Assembly (NCBI RefSeq): GCF_001548475.1
Contig: NZ_LRUJ01000012.1
Location: 53,107 to 117,106 of the forward strand
From: Bordetella hinzii LMG 13501
GTDB taxonomy: Bacteria; Pseudomonadota; Gammaproteobacteria; Burkholderiales; Burkholderiaceae_B
Reading direction: 5' to 3'
DNA length: 64,000 nt
A program made the position numbers and the translations under genes. Of this stretch, positions 51,290-62,639 are shown piece by piece; positions within the stretch are counted from its first letter, which is position 1; each line of letters begins with the position of its first letter. The notes below the pieces were generated by a model. The model had not been told where the DNA came from, did not search any database, and worked only from the letters and a program-made list of their open reading frames with translations.

Positions 51290-52447
51290 ATGCGCATTTC
51301 CCTTTCCGGCCGCGCCTGGCGCGGTGCCGTGGCGGTCTGCGGGCTGCTGGCCCTTACCGGGTGCTCACTGTTTTCCAGTTCGGATACCCGCTATGACCCG
51401 GCTCCCCTGACGGAGTACGCGCCCGGCATGTCGGTGCGTACGGTGTGGACGCAATCGGTGGGCAGCGGCTCGGGTCTGGGTTTCGCTCCCACGGTGCTGG
51501 GCGAGGCCGCCTATGCCGCCGCGCCGGACGGCTCGGTGGCCAAGGTGGACCTGGCCAGCGGCCGGTTGCTCTGGAAGGCTTCGGCCGAGACCAAGCTGTC
51601 CGCGGGCGTCGGCAGCGACGGCACCACCACCGCCGTGGCCTCGCCGGGCGGCACGGTCATTGCCTTCGACGATGCCGGCAAGATCAAATGGCGCGCCCAG
51701 GCCACCAGCGACGTCGCCGTCCCGCCCGTGGTGGGTTATGGCGTGGTCGTCGTGCGCAGCGGCGACTACCGCATCCAGGCCTTCGACGCCAACAGCGGCG
51801 AGCGTCTGTGGAGCCTGCAGCGTCCCGGTCCCGCGCTGGCCTTGCGCAGCGTCTCCCAGATGATCATGGCCGAGGGCATGGTCATCACCGGCCTGCCTGG
51901 CGGCAAGCTGCTGGCGATCAATGCGGCCTCGGGCAATGTCCAATGGGAAGGCACGGTCGCCACGCCCAAGGGGGCCAGCGACCTGGAGCGCCTCACCGAC
52001 GTGGTCGGCCAGCCGCGCATCGCCGGCCCGCTGCTGTGCGCAGTGGCTTATCAGGGGCGCATCGTCTGCTTTGATGTGACCCAGGGCGGCCGCCCTGTCT
52101 GGGCCAAGGATTTCTCCAGCTCCACCGGCATGAGCATCGACCAGCGTTTCGCCTTTGCTTCCGATCAGTACAGCGTGGTTCATGCTTTCGACCTGGGCAA
52201 CGGCGCCAATGCCTGGAAGCAATCCGCCCTGAAGAACCGCGGGCTGACCGCGCCGGCTTTCCTGGGGCCGGCCATGGCCGTGGGCGACATGGAAGGCTAT
52301 GTGCACTTCCTGTCGCGCAGCGACGGCCACCTGCTCGCCCGCCTGTCCGTGGGCGGCGGGGCTGTCGTATCGCCGCCGCAAACCACACCCCAGGGTGTCC
52401 TGGTCCAGACCGGCAACGGCAACCTGGTCCTTATCGGCACCAACTGA
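51290..52447 (+). CDS. bamB: Outer membrane protein assembly factor BamB
   Basis: This 385-residue lipoprotein (lipobox LALTGC, C at about 25) is made of PQQ-like beta-propeller repeats with W-x-G motifs (for example GRLLWKASAETKLSAGVG, GKIKWRAQATSDVAVPPVVG). It supports the BamA barrel-folding machine. The ATG at 51290 gives the signal peptide directly; a TTG at 51281 overlaps the yfgM stop. Confidence 0.95.
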   Translation: MRISLSGRAWRGAVAVCGLLALTGCSLFSSSDTRYDPAPLTEYAPGMSVRTVWTQSVGSGSGLGFAPTVLGEAAYAAAPDGSVAKVDLASGRLLWKASAETKLSAGVGSDGTTTAVASPGGTVIAFDDAGKIKWRAQATSDVAVPPVVGYGVVVVRSGDYRIQAFDANSGERLWSLQRPGPALALRSVSQMIMAEGMVITGLPGGKLLAINAASGNVQWEGTVATPKGASDLERLTDVVGQPRIAGPLLCAVAYQGRIVCFDVTQGGRPVWAKDFSSSTGMSIDQRFAFASDQYSVVHAFDLGNGANAWKQSALKNRGLTAPAFLGPAMAVGDMEGYVHFLSRSDGHLLARLSVGGGAVVSPPQTTPQGVLVQTGNGNLVLIGTN

Positions 52448-52471
52448 ACCTCTTAGAACAAGCCTTACACC

Positions 52472-53827
52472 GTGTCCTTCAAGCCTGTTGTTGCCCTGGT
52501 GGGCCGACCCAATGTGGGCAAGTCCACCCTCTTCAATCGCCTGACGCGCTCCCGCGCCGCGCTGGTGGCCGACTATTCCGGCCTGACCCGCGATCGGCAC
52601 TACGGCGAGGGCAGGGTGGGCGACATCCCTTTCATCGTGATCGACACGGGCGGCTTCGAGCCGGTCGCCAAGGACGGCATCCTGGCCGAGATGGCGCGCC
52701 AGACCCGCCAGGCCATTGCCGAAGCCGATGTGGTGGTCTTCCTGGTCGACGCGCGGGCGGGGATCAACGCGCATGACCACGAGATCGCCCGCCTGCTGCG
52801 CAAGTCCGGCCAGCAGCGTGTCCTGCTGGCGGTCAACAAGGCCGAAGGCATGAACGAGGGCAAGGCCACCTCGGATTTCTACGAGCTGGGCCTGGGCGAG
52901 CCCCACCCGATTTCGGCCGCGCATGGCGATGGCATCGTCGACCTGATTGAAACCGCGCTGGGCGGCTTGGCCGCGCCCGAAGACGAAGCCGCCGAGGCCG
53001 AGCAGGAGGGCGTGGAACATCGCATCAAGCTGGCCATTGTCGGCCGCCCCAATGTCGGCAAGTCCACGCTCATCAATACCTTGATGGGCGAGGAGCGCGT
53101 GATCGCCTTCGACATGCCAGGCACCACGCGCGACGCCATCGAGATCGATTTCGAGCGCGACGGCCGCAAGTACACGCTGATCGACACGGCCGGCCTGCGC
53201 AAGCGCGGCAAGGTCTTCGAGGCGGTCGAGAAGTTTTCCGTCATCAAGACCCTGCAGGCCATCGAGGCCAGCAATGTCGTGCTGCTGATGCTGGACGCCC
53301 AAGCCGAGATTTCCGAGCAGGATGCGCACATCGCCGGTTTCGTGCTCGAAACCGGCCGCGCCGTGGTCGTGGCCATCAATAAATGGGACGGTCTGGACGA
53401 AGAGCAGCGCGAGCGCATCGAACGCGAATTCCAGCGCAAGCTGCGCTTCCTGTCCTTTGCCCGCATGCACACCATTTCGGCGCTCAAGGGACAAGGCATC
53501 CGCCCCTTGCTCAAATCCATCAATGCCGCGCATGCCGCGGCCTTTGCCAAGCTGTCCACGCCCAAGCTCACGCGCGAGCTGCAGGCTGCGGTCGAGCAGC
53601 AGCAGCCGCCGCGCAAGGGGATTTTCCGTCCCAAGATGCGCTATGCGCACCAAGGGGGGCAGAACCCGCCGCTCATCGTCGTCCACGGCAGCGCGCTGGA
53701 CGCCATCCCCGATTCGTACCGCCGCTATCTCGAAACCCGTTTCCGCAACGCCTTCGATCTGGCGGGCACCCCCTTGCGCATCGAGTTCAAGGCATCGCGC
53801 AATCCCTACGCGCAGGACAAGGAATGA
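52472..53827 (+). CDS. der: Ribosome-biogenesis GTPase Der (EngA)
   Basis: This 451-residue protein has two tandem GTPase domains with P-loops GRPNVGKS at about 11-18 and 191-198, DTGGF and [10 protein letters not shown] switch regions, and a C-terminal KH-like domain. It acts in 50S assembly. GTG at 52472 is the only start that fits. The stop overlaps hisC (ATGA). Confidence 0.97.
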   Translation: MSFKPVVALVGRPNVGKSTLFNRLTRSRAALVADYSGLTRDRHYGEGRVGDIPFIVIDTGGFEPVAKDGILAEMARQTRQAIAEADVVVFLVDARAGINAHDHEIARLLRKSGQQRVLLAVNKAEGMNEGKATSDFYELGLGEPHPISAAHGDGIVDLIETALGGLAAPEDEAAEAEQEGVEHRIKLAIVGRPNVGKSTLINTLMGEERVIAFDMPGTTRDAIEIDFERDGRKYTLIDTAGLRKRGKVFEAVEKFSVIKTLQAIEASNVVLLMLDAQAEISEQDAHIAGFVLETGRAVVVAINKWDGLDEEQRERIEREFQRKLRFLSFARMHTISALKGQGIRPLLKSINAAHAAAFAKLSTPKLTRELQAAVEQQQPPRKGIFRPKMRYAHQGGQNPPLIVVHGSALDAIPDSYRRYLETRFRNAFDLAGTPLRIEFKASRNPYAQDKE

Positions 53828-54897
53828 GCCAGTATTGGAGTCCCGTCGTTGCCACGCTGAGCCCCTACGTGCCCGGCGAGCAGCCCAAGTTGCAGAACCT
53901 GGTCAAGCTCAACACCAACGAGAACCCCTATCCGCCGTCGCCCAAGGTGCTGCAAGCCATCCGCTTTGCCGCCAGCGATACGCTCCGGCTCTATCCGGAT
54001 CCGTCCTCCGAGGGCCTGTGCCAGGCGGTGGCGCGCGCGCTGAGCGTGCAGCCTGAGCAGGTGTTCGTAGGGAATGGATCCGACGAGGTGCTGGCCCATG
54101 CTTTCCAGGCCTTCTTCAAGCATGAAGGCCGTCCGCTGCTGTTTCCCGACATCAGCTACAGCTTCTATCCGGTCTATTGCGGGCTCTACCAGATCGAGCA
54201 TGCGACGGTCGCGCTGGACGAGACATTTGGCGTGGTGGTCGAGGATTATCTGCCGCGCGAAGGCCGCCAGGCCGGCGGCGTCATCCTGCCCAATCCCAAT
54301 GCGCCCACCGGGCGGGCCCTGCCGCTGGCCGACATCGAAAGGCTGGCCGCCGGCAATCCCCAGTGTGTCGTGCTGATCGACGAGGCCTATGTCGATTTCG
54401 GCGCCGAGTCCGCGGTCGCGCTGGTGGATCGCCACCCCAATCTGCTGGTGGTGCAGACGCTGTCGAAGTCGCGTTCGCTGGCTGGGCTGCGGGTGGGTTA
54501 CGCCATCGGCCATCCGGCGCTCATCGAAGGTCTGAACCGGGTCAAGGACAGTTTCAACTCCTACCCCATCGACCGCCTGGCCGCGGCGGGAGCCATCGCG
54601 GCCATGGAAGACAGGGCCTACTTCGAACGTACCCGCCAGGCCGTGATCGCCAGCCGGGAACGTTTGGTGGCGGGACTGGTCGAACTGGGGTTCGAGGTAT
54701 TGCCTTCGGCCGCCAATTTCGTGTTTGCCCGTCATCCGGCGCACGATGGCGCGAAGTTGGCCGCGCAATTGCGCGAACGCAGTATCATCGTCCGGCACTT
54801 CAAGCGTCCCCGCATTGACCAGTTCCTGCGCATCACGGTCGGCACGGACGCCGAGTGCACAAGCCTGACAACGGCGTTAAAGACCTTGTTGAACTGA
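53824..54897 (+). CDS. hisC: Histidinol-phosphate aminotransferase
   Basis: This 357-residue class II-type aminotransferase has [39 protein letters not shown] and the PLP lysine K215 in [14 protein letters not shown]. It makes histidinol phosphate in histidine synthesis. It overlaps der by four bases, away from other his genes. Its sequence ([10 protein letters not shown]) resembles HisC2-type paralogues, so a dual role with aromatic amino acids is possible. Confidence 0.93.
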   Translation: MSQYWSPVVATLSPYVPGEQPKLQNLVKLNTNENPYPPSPKVLQAIRFAASDTLRLYPDPSSEGLCQAVARALSVQPEQVFVGNGSDEVLAHAFQAFFKHEGRPLLFPDISYSFYPVYCGLYQIEHATVALDETFGVVVEDYLPREGRQAGGVILPNPNAPTGRALPLADIERLAAGNPQCVVLIDEAYVDFGAESAVALVDRHPNLLVVQTLSKSRSLAGLRVGYAIGHPALIEGLNRVKDSFNSYPIDRLAAAGAIAAMEDRAYFERTRQAVIASRERLVAGLVELGFEVLPSAANFVFARHPAHDGAKLAAQLRERSIIVRHFKRPRIDQFLRITVGTDAECTSLTTALKTLLN

Positions 54898-54914
54898 CGA
54901 TTTTCCGGCATGGC

Positions 54915-54944
54915 GCCCGGGTGGCGGGCCCCGTTTTTGCGGGG
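54915..54944 (+). terminator. Possible terminator after hisC
   Basis: GCCCG/CGGGC (54915-54929) and, overlapping it, CCCCG-TTTTTG-CGGGG (54929-54944) can form. A T run lies at 54934-54938. The signal is moderate because the two stems compete. Confidence 0.4.
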
Positions 54945-55080
54945 ATTTCCACCGGTTCGGGGAACTGAAATCTCTCGTGGCAATTCCGTCCTGGGCCAAG
55001 TGGCACGGCCCGGGAAAACCCTGTAGAGTACAGATCTCGGCGTTTGCCACCACTCAAAACAAACAAATGGAGCCTGGCCA

Positions 55081-55317
55081 ATGAGCAATAAAGGGCAAAC
55101 TTTGCAAGATCCGTTTCTGAACACGCTGCGCAAGGAACACGTGCCGGTGTCGATCTATCTGGTAAACGGCATCAAGCTTCAGGGGCAGATCGAATCTTTT
55201 GATCAGTATGTTGTGCTCTTGCGCAACACCGTTACCCAGATGGTCTACAAGCACGCCATCTCCACCGTCGTTCCGGCCCGCGCAGTCAACTTTCAGGTGG
55301 AAGTTCCCGCTGAATAA
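55081..55317 (+). CDS. hfq: RNA chaperone Hfq
   Basis: This 78-residue protein is a canonical Hfq: [40 protein letters not shown] is the Sm1 region (fragments), followed by [12 protein letters not shown], the Sm2 region. It pairs small RNAs with mRNAs. It lacks a long C-terminal tail, as in other betaproteobacteria. It is followed by a strong terminator before hflX. Confidence 0.98.
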   Translation: MSNKGQTLQDPFLNTLRKEHVPVSIYLVNGIKLQGQIESFDQYVVLLRNTVTQMVYKHAISTVVPARAVNFQVEVPAE

Positions 55318-55345
55318 TCGTCTCGCTCCAGCATTACCTCTTGCT

Positions 55346-55378
55346 GCCCGCCGCACGCTTCGTGTCGGCGGGCATTTT
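55346..55378 (+). terminator. Intrinsic terminator between hfq and hflX
   Basis: GCCCGCCG at 55346-55353 pairs with CGGCGGGC at 55366-55373, continued inward by CACG/CGTG with one bulged T, and then ATTTT. It would uncouple hfq from the hflXKC run or allow partial readthrough. Confidence 0.85.
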
Positions 55379-55404
55379 CGCTGTAGCTCCAGAATGGTGC
55401 ATGA

Positions 55405-56511
55405 ATGCGCGCATTGATCATCAGTGTTGACCTCGGCAATCCGGACCACCAGGCGCACGCCGACGAGTTCGTGATGCTGGCCGAAGGGGCCGGCGCCGAG
55501 ATCGTCGGTACGCTGACCGCGCGCCGCGACCGGCCGGATGCCAAGTACTTCATCGGCTCGGGCAAGGTGGAGGAGGGCGTGGCCATGGCGGGCGCCGCCC
55601 TGGCCGATATCGTGCTGTTCGACCAGCCCTTGTCACCCGCGCAGCAGCGCAATCTGGAGCGTGAGTTCAATCTGCGCGTGGTCGACCGCGTGGCCCTCAT
55701 CCTGGACATCTTCGCGCTGCGCGCCAAGAGCCACGAGGGCAAGCTGCAGGTCGAGCTGGCGCAGCTGCAGCACTTGGCGACCCGGCTCACCCGCCTGTGG
55801 ACCCACCTTGAGCGCCAGCGCGGCGGCATCGGCATGCGCGGCCCGGGCGAGTCGCAGCTCGAAATGGACCGCCGCATGATCGGCGCCAAGGTCAAGATGC
55901 TGCGCGAGCGCCTGGACCGCGTCGAGCGCCAGCGCGTCACGCAGCGCCGCGCCCGCGCGCGCGGCGGTGCGTTGTCCGTGTCCCTGGTCGGTTATACCAA
56001 TGCGGGCAAGTCCACGCTGTTCAATGCGCTGACGCGAGCCGGCGCCTACGCCGCCGACCAGCTCTTTGCCACGCTGGACACCACCACGCGGCGCATCTGG
56101 ATCGAGGGCGCGGGATCCGTCGTTCTCTCTGACACGGTGGGCTTCATCCGCGATCTGCCGCCCAACCTGATCGCGGCCTTCCGGGCCACCCTTGAAGAGA
56201 CCGTGCACGCCGACCTGCTGCTGCATGTCGTCGATGCCGCCAGCCCGCAGCGCGAGGAGCAGATCTTCGAGGTCAACAAGGTGCTGGCCGAGATCGGTGC
56301 CGCCGGGATTCCCACAATTCTGGTATATAACAAGATCGATCGCGCTGGACTGGAACCTCGGGTGGAGCGGGATGCCCATGGTACGATTGCGCGAGTATTT
56401 GTAAGCGCTACCGAGCGCGCCGGTCTGGATGCGTTGCGCGGGGCAATTGCAGAGATCGGTCAGATTGCGGGAAACAATGCCTCGAATCACCAAACTCTTC
56501 AATCTGAATGA
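55405..56511 (+). CDS. hflX: Ribosome-splitting GTPase HflX
   Basis: This 368-residue GTPase has the HflX N-terminal domain (RRDRPDAKYFIGSGKVEE), a helical coiled linker with GIGMRGPGESQLEMDRR, and the G domain with P-loop GYTNAGKST (about 196-204), DTVGFIRDLP and NKID. It rescues stalled ribosomes by splitting subunits. Its end overlaps the hflK start by 35 bases. Confidence 0.97.
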   Translation: MRALIISVDLGNPDHQAHADEFVMLAEGAGAEIVGTLTARRDRPDAKYFIGSGKVEEGVAMAGAALADIVLFDQPLSPAQQRNLEREFNLRVVDRVALILDIFALRAKSHEGKLQVELAQLQHLATRLTRLWTHLERQRGGIGMRGPGESQLEMDRRMIGAKVKMLRERLDRVERQRVTQRRARARGGALSVSLVGYTNAGKSTLFNALTRAGAYAADQLFATLDTTTRRIWIEGAGSVVLSDTVGFIRDLPPNLIAAFRATLEETVHADLLLHVVDAASPQREEQIFEVNKVLAEIGAAGIPTILVYNKIDRAGLEPRVERDAHGTIARVFVSATERAGLDALRGAIAEIGQIAGNNASNHQTLQSE

Positions 56512-57775
56512 CCCCGGCTGGGGTCGTGGGAACAACAATGGCTCCGAGCCGCCCAAGCGGCCGCAGGGCAATGGGGACGGTCCGCCGGACTTGGACGAGG
56601 TCTGGCGCGATTTCAATAATCGCCTGAGTTCCTTGTTCGGGCGCAAGGGTGGAGGCGGCAACCGCCCCAATCCTCCGCGCGGCGGCGGTTTCACGCCGCC
56701 GTCTCCCAAGGGCGCGCGCATCGGGCTGGGGGTCATCGCCCTGGTGCTGGTTGCCCTCTGGCTGGCCAGCGGCTTCTTCATCGTCCAGGAAGGCCAGGTC
56801 GCCGTCGTCACCCAGTTCGGCAAATACAAGAACACCGCGCCGGCCGGTTTCCAGTGGCGGCTGCCGTATCCCATCCAGAGCCATGAGCTCGTCAATATCT
56901 CCCAGCTGCGCACCTTCGAGGTGGGCTTCCGGGGCGGCTCTCGCAACAAGGTGCTGCCCGAGGCGCTGATGCTCACCACGGACGAGAATATCGTCGACAT
57001 GCAGTTCGTGGTCCAGTATCGCCTGCGTGCCGACGGCGCGCCGGATTATCTCTTCAAGATGCGCGACCCTGACGAGGCCGTGCGCCAGGCGGCAGAGACC
57101 GCCATGCGCGAAATCGTCGGCAAGAAGCCCATGGACTTCGTGCTCTACGAGGGCCGTACCGAGGTCGCCAGCGAAGTGCAGGCCCTGATGCAGCAGATCC
57201 TGGACCGCTACAGCGCGGGCATCCAGATCAGCACCGTGGCCATCCAGAACGTGCAGCCGCCCGAGCAGGTCCAGGCGGCGTTCGACGATGCCGTGAAGGC
57301 GGGCCAGGATCGCGAGCGCCAGATCAACGAAGGCCAGGCCTATGCCAACCAGGTCGTGCCGCTGGCCAGCGGCCAGGCTTCGCGCATGCTGGAGCAGGCC
57401 GAAGGCTACAAGGCCAAGGTAGTGGGCGACGCCCAGGGCAATACCGCCCGTTTCACCGCGATCCTGGGCGAGTACCAGAAGGCCCCGCAGCTCATGCGCG
57501 AGCGCCTCTATCTCGAAACGATGCAGGAGATCTTCTCCCGGGCCAGCAAGGTCATGGTCGATGCGGGCAAGTCCAACAATATGTTGTATCTGCCGCTGGA
57601 CAAGATCATGCAGCAGGCCGCGCAGGATGCCGGCCGCCCGGGCAATACGCTCAGCGTGCCGGGGGCCGCGCAGCCGTCGGTGCCGCCGGCGCCGGCGCGC
57701 ACCAGCGCGCCCTCGACCCCATCCGGCAGCAGCGGAAATACCAATACGCTGCCCCGCGACCGCCTGTCGCGCTAA
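56477..57775 (+). CDS. hflK: FtsH protease regulator HflK
   Basis: This 432-residue protein has a glycine- and asparagine-rich cytoplasmic N-terminus (GWGRGNNNGSEPPK), one membrane helix (about 88-108) and a band-7/SPFH domain. With HflC it forms the cage around FtsH. The start at 56477 (MPRITKLFNLNDPGWG) is the one conserved in homologues, inside the end of hflX. Confidence 0.95.
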   Translation: MPRITKLFNLNDPGWGRGNNNGSEPPKRPQGNGDGPPDLDEVWRDFNNRLSSLFGRKGGGGNRPNPPRGGGFTPPSPKGARIGLGVIALVLVALWLASGFFIVQEGQVAVVTQFGKYKNTAPAGFQWRLPYPIQSHELVNISQLRTFEVGFRGGSRNKVLPEALMLTTDENIVDMQFVVQYRLRADGAPDYLFKMRDPDEAVRQAAETAMREIVGKKPMDFVLYEGRTEVASEVQALMQQILDRYSAGIQISTVAIQNVQPPEQVQAAFDDAVKAGQDRERQINEGQAYANQVVPLASGQASRMLEQAEGYKAKVVGDAQGNTARFTAILGEYQKAPQLMRERLYLETMQEIFSRASKVMVDAGKSNNMLYLPLDKIMQQAAQDAGRPGNTLSVPGAAQPSVPPAPARTSAPSTPSGSSGNTNTLPRDRLSR

Positions 57776-57792
57776 CCGGAGGAGTCCAGATC

Positions 57793-58680
57793 ATGCAACG
57801 TCTCATGCCTTACCTGGTCGGCCTTCTCATCATCCTGGCCGTCCTGTCATCCTGCATTTTCGTCGTGCGCGAGCGCGACTACGCCTTGCAATTCACCCTG
57901 GGTGAAGTCCGCAAGGTCATCAGCGAACCGGGCCTGTATTTCAAGGCGCCGCCGCCCTTCCAGAACGTGGTCACGCTGGACAAGCGCATCCTGACGATCG
58001 AGTCGACCGATGCCGAGCGCATCCAGACTTCCGAAAAGAAGAACCTGCTGATCGATTCCTACGTCAAGTGGCGCATTGCCGATCCGCGCCTGTTCTACGT
58101 GACCTTCGGCGGCAACGAGCGCGCCGCCCAGGAGCGCCTGCAAGCCCAGATCCGCGATGCGCTCAATGCTTCGGTGAACGTGCGTACGGTCAGGGACGTG
58201 GTCTCGACCGAACGCGACAAGATCATGTCCGAGATCCTGGCCAATGTGGCCAAGCGCGCCGAACCGCTGGGCGTGCAGATCGTGGACGTGCGCCTGCGCC
58301 GCATCGAGTTCGCCCCGGAGATTTCCGAGTCGGTCTACCGGCGCATGGAAGCCGAACGCACGCGGGTGGCCAATGAGCTGCGCTCCATCGGCGCGGCCGA
58401 AAGCGAACGCATCCGCGCCGAAGCGGATCGCCAGCGCGAGGTCATCGTGGCCGAGGCCTATGCCAAGGCGCAGGGCGTGATGGGCCAGGGTGATGCCCAG
58501 GCCAGCGCGATCTACAGCGAGGCCTACGGCAAAAACCCCGAGTTCTATCAGTACTACAAGAGCCTGGAGGGCTATCGCTCGGCCTTCTCCAAGCCCAGCG
58601 ACGTGCTGCTGGTCGATCCCTCCTCGGAATTCTTCCAGTTCCTCAAGCATCCCCAAGGCCAGGCGGCCCCGGCCAAGTAA
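57793..58680 (+). CDS. hflC: FtsH protease regulator HflC
   Basis: This 295-residue SPFH protein has an N-terminal membrane segment (LVGLLIILAVLSSCIFVV) and the band-7 domain with VDVRLRRIEF and an alpha-helical EAERTRVANELRSIGAAE stretch. It is the partner of HflK. It starts 17 bases after hflK and is followed by a terminator. Confidence 0.97.
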   Translation: MQRLMPYLVGLLIILAVLSSCIFVVRERDYALQFTLGEVRKVISEPGLYFKAPPPFQNVVTLDKRILTIESTDAERIQTSEKKNLLIDSYVKWRIADPRLFYVTFGGNERAAQERLQAQIRDALNASVNVRTVRDVVSTERDKIMSEILANVAKRAEPLGVQIVDVRLRRIEFAPEISESVYRRMEAERTRVANELRSIGAAESERIRAEADRQREVIVAEAYAKAQGVMGQGDAQASAIYSEAYGKNPEFYQYYKSLEGYRSAFSKPSDVLLVDPSSEFFQFLKHPQGQAAPAK

Positions 58681-58693
58681 GCCGCGATCGCGA

Positions 58694-58725
58694 CATCGGC
58701 ACCCCCCGGGGTGCCGATGTTGTTT
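58694..58725 (+). terminator. Intrinsic terminator after hflC
   Basis: CATCGGCACCC at 58694-58704 pairs exactly with GGGTGCCGATG at 58709-58719, followed by TTGTTTT. It ends the hflX-hflK-hflC unit. Confidence 0.85.
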
Positions 58726-58809
58726 TCCGGCCCAGAAAATCGGGGTTGGATGGCTTGCCGCGCCTGCGGCGGCTTTGGCGGGCGGCTAGGCCATGCCGGC
58801 CGATCCATG

Positions 58810-58877
58810 TACAATACCGCGTAAGCTAGAAAACTTTCCGCAAGGCTGAGCGGGCTTACGCCCCCTCAGCCTTTTTT
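58810..58877 (+). terminator. Hairpin-T terminator in the hisZ leader, possible attenuator
   Basis: GGCTGAG at 58844-58850 and CTCAGCC at 58865-58871, with inner GGGC/GCCC pairs, form a stem followed by TTTTTT, 52 bases before the hisZ ATG. A TACAAT at 58810-58815 may be a -10 box just upstream, without a clear -35. A second terminator after the hflC one makes attenuation of hisZ-purA plausible. It could also be a plain second terminator. Confidence 0.55.
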
Positions 58878-58928
58878 CGTTTGGGCGACGCCTTCGCAGG
58901 GTCGAGGCGTTATTCAGAGTGCATATTC

Positions 58929-60086
58929 ATGGGTAACTGGTTGCTGCCCGAAGGCTTGGCCGACGTTCTACCGGCCGAGGCCCGGCGCATCGAGGAGTTG
59001 CGTCGTGAGCTGCTCGATCTGTACCGTACTTACGGATTCGAGCTGGTCGCGCCGCCTTTGGTTGAGTACATCGATTCATTGCTGTCCGGCATGGGCAGCG
59101 ACCTGAATCTGTACACCTGCAAACTGATCGATCAGCTTTCTGGCCGCACCCTGGGCGTGCGCGCGGACATGACGACACAGGTCAGCCGTATCGATGCCCA
59201 CCTGCTCAACCGGGCCAGTGTTACCCGGCTGTGCTATTGCGGCACGGTGCTGCATGCGCGTCCGGCGGACCTGCTGTCCAGCCGCGAGCTGCTGCAGATC
59301 GGCGCGGAAATCTACGGGCATGCGGGTTTCGAGGCGGATCTCGAAATCCTGCAGCTGGTGCTTGAAACCGTTGCCATCGCCGGCGTGTCGCGTCCGCGCC
59401 TGGACCTGAGCCATCCCGGCGTGGTCAAGGCCCTGTTTGATGCGGACCCCGCGGCGGCGGGCAAGGCGGATCGCATCATCACGCTGCTGCGTGAGAAAGA
59501 CGTGGCCGGCCTGGCCGAACTCGAGCAGGCCGAGCCCGCGCTGCAGCCGGCGACGCTGCGTGCGCTGTCCCTGCTGCCGCGCCTGTACGGCCAGATCGAC
59601 GTGATCGCCCGCGCGCGCCAGGAACTGCCGGCGTTGCCGGCGCTGGCCGCCGCGCTGGATGAGCTGGAACGCCTGGCCCAGGCCGTGCCGAATGTGGCGC
59701 TGGGACTGGACCTGGCCGATGTGGGCGGTTATGGCTATCACTCGGGCGTGACCTTCGCGCTCTACGCCGAGGGATGGCACGATGCATTGGTGCGGGGCGG
59801 CCGTTATGACGACGTCAGCCGCGCATTCGGCCGGGCTCGCCCGGCCACGGGCTTCAGCCTGGACCTGCGCAAGCTGGCCGCCGGGCTGGCTCCGGCGGAA
59901 CCCGGGCGCGCCATCCGCGCACCCTGGGGGCAGGACCCCGCCCTGGCTGGCGCGGTGCGAACGCTGCGCCAGTCGGGCGAAATCGTCGTCCAGGTATTGC
60001 CCGGCCACGAGCATGACCAGGACGAATTCGTTTGTGACCGCGAGCTCGTGCTGCACGATGGCGCCTGGACGGTCAAGACGTTGTGA
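58929..60086 (+). CDS. hisZ: ATP phosphoribosyltransferase regulatory subunit HisZ
   Basis: This 385-residue HisS-like protein lacks the tRNA-binding end. It shows [20 protein letters not shown], the class II core ([17 protein letters not shown]) and [13 protein letters not shown]. It activates the short-form HisG in histidine synthesis. It lies directly upstream of purA, an order common in Burkholderiales, and far from hisG. Confidence 0.95.
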   Translation: MGNWLLPEGLADVLPAEARRIEELRRELLDLYRTYGFELVAPPLVEYIDSLLSGMGSDLNLYTCKLIDQLSGRTLGVRADMTTQVSRIDAHLLNRASVTRLCYCGTVLHARPADLLSSRELLQIGAEIYGHAGFEADLEILQLVLETVAIAGVSRPRLDLSHPGVVKALFDADPAAAGKADRIITLLREKDVAGLAELEQAEPALQPATLRALSLLPRLYGQIDVIARARQELPALPALAAALDELERLAQAVPNVALGLDLADVGGYGYHSGVTFALYAEGWHDALVRGGRYDDVSRAFGRARPATGFSLDLRKLAAGLAPAEPGRAIRAPWGQDPALAGAVRTLRQSGEIVVQVLPGHEHDQDEFVCDRELVLHDGAWTVKTL

Positions 60087-60090
60087 CTAA

Positions 60091-61458
<1,368 letters not shown>

Positions 61459-61519
61459 TCGCTTCCGCCCGCCATCCGACGCTGCGCCGGGCGCGCGCGT
61501 CGGGTTATGATTACGCACG

Positions 61520-61553
61520 GCCGCCGCGGCACCTCGCCGCCGGCGGCCTTTTC
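61520..61553 (+). terminator. Intrinsic terminator after purA
   Basis: GGCCGCCG at 61520-61527 pairs with CGGCGGCC at 61542-61549 and TTTT follows. It lies 27 bases before the next gene. Confidence 0.75.
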
Positions 61554-61580
61554 GTATTATCCAGCAGGAGTTAAGCGCCT

Positions 61581-62120
61581 ATGAGCTCGCCGAAAAATGA
61601 CGACAGCCATGTCTGGGTGACCTGGGACGACTACCACCGATTGATCGAAAAGCTGGCCCTGCAGGTGTTCCAATCGGGTTGGCAGTTCGACCAGATCCTG
61701 TGCCTGGCGCGTGGCGGCGTCCGCGTCGGGGACGTCATGTCCCGCATTTATGATGTGCCGCTGGGCATTCTGGCCACAAGCAGCTATCGCGAAGCCGCCG
61801 GCACCAAGCAGGGCGACCTCGACATCGCCCAGTTCATCACCATCACCCGCGGCACCCTGGCCGGCCGGGTGTTGCTGGTTGACGACATGGTCGATACCGG
61901 CATGACCTTCAACAAGGTGTTCAACCATCTCAAGGAGCAGTTTCCGGCCATCACCGAGCTCAAGAGCGCGGTGTTGTGGTGGAAAGGCCACTCCCAGGTC
62001 ACGCCCGATTATTACGTCGACAAGCTGCCGACCAATCCCTGGATACACCAGCCTTTCGAGGACTACGACAGCTTGCGTCCCCATCAGCTGGAAGCCTGGG
62101 TCCGCAAGGGCTCGCGCTAA
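61581..62120 (+). CDS. Phosphoribosyltransferase-family protein
   Basis: This 179-residue type I PRTase has the PRPP-binding loop VLLVDDMVDTGMT (acidic pair at D101-D102) and LARGGVRVGDVM near residues 42-53. It resembles xanthine/guanine-type salvage enzymes found next to purA, but the substrate base cannot be settled from motifs. AGGAG lies before the ATG. Confidence 0.85.
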   Translation: MSSPKNDDSHVWVTWDDYHRLIEKLALQVFQSGWQFDQILCLARGGVRVGDVMSRIYDVPLGILATSSYREAAGTKQGDLDIAQFITITRGTLAGRVLLVDDMVDTGMTFNKVFNHLKEQFPAITELKSAVLWWKGHSQVTPDYYVDKLPTNPWIHQPFEDYDSLRPHQLEAWVRKGSR

Positions 62121-62160
62121 GCGGCACCGGCTTGGCCCCTGGTCAAACCAAGCGCTATCG

Positions 62161-62169
62161 TGCTAGAAT
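62161..62169 (+). promoter_or_regulatory. rpsU promoter, extended -10
   Basis: TGCTAGAAT lies about 240 bases before rpsU. The -35 region is weak (TGGTCA, 18 bases upstream). The first transcribed bases resemble those of ndk. Confidence 0.6.
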
Positions 62170-62409
62170 CGCTGGTTATCGCTAAACCGAACCTGGCGCT
62201 CGTTTCCCGCGTACCGATTTTGTCGGTCTCATACTTGGGTGACAACGCCACGGAAACAGCCGCGGTGGCCTAGCCACCCGGGAGCGACCCGGCTTGCCGG
62301 GAATGCCGGATTTTTGTCTACTAGCCCAGGGGCCGCGCCGCAGGGTTTGGCAGAGAGCCGGTTTGGCCAGGTTTGTTAATCAATCGCTGTTACCCAAGAC
62401 ACTGAATTT
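62170..62409 (+). promoter_or_regulatory. Long structured rpsU leader
   Basis: The leader holds mutually exclusive stems. CCCGG (62288-62292) can pair with CCGGG (62297-62301). The same CCGG (62297-62300) can instead pair with CCGG at 62306-62309, which is followed by ATTTTTG. This layout resembles an attenuator in front of the rpsU-dnaG operon. No tRNA-like or small coding gene was seen. Confidence 0.4.
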
Positions 62410-62622
62410 ATGCCTATCGTTCGACTGAAGGAAAACGAACCGTTTGAAGCCGCCCTGCGCCGCTTCAAGCGCACCATCGAAAAAACCGGCTTGCTCACCG
62501 AACTGCGTTCGCGCGAGTTCTACGAGAAGCCCACGGCTGAGCGCAAGCGCAAGCACGCCGCCGCGGTGAAGCGCCACTACAAGCGGATTCGTAGCCAGCA
62601 ACTGCCCCCGCGCTTGTACTGA
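62410..62622 (+). CDS. rpsU: 30S ribosomal protein S21
   Basis: This 70-residue basic protein is a standard bS21: [36 protein letters not shown] and the arginine-rich end [12 protein letters not shown]. It needs base pairing of mRNA with the ribosome. dnaG follows, as in the classical macromolecular synthesis operon. Confidence 0.98.
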   Translation: MPIVRLKENEPFEAALRRFKRTIEKTGLLTELRSREFYEKPTAERKRKHAAAVKRHYKRIRSQQLPPRLY

Positions 62623-62639
62623 TCTGATTCCAGAATCTA

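Noticed and set aside
62121..62409. tRNA gene in the rpsU leader
   Set aside because: No cloverleaf with T-loop and acceptor pairing could be drawn.
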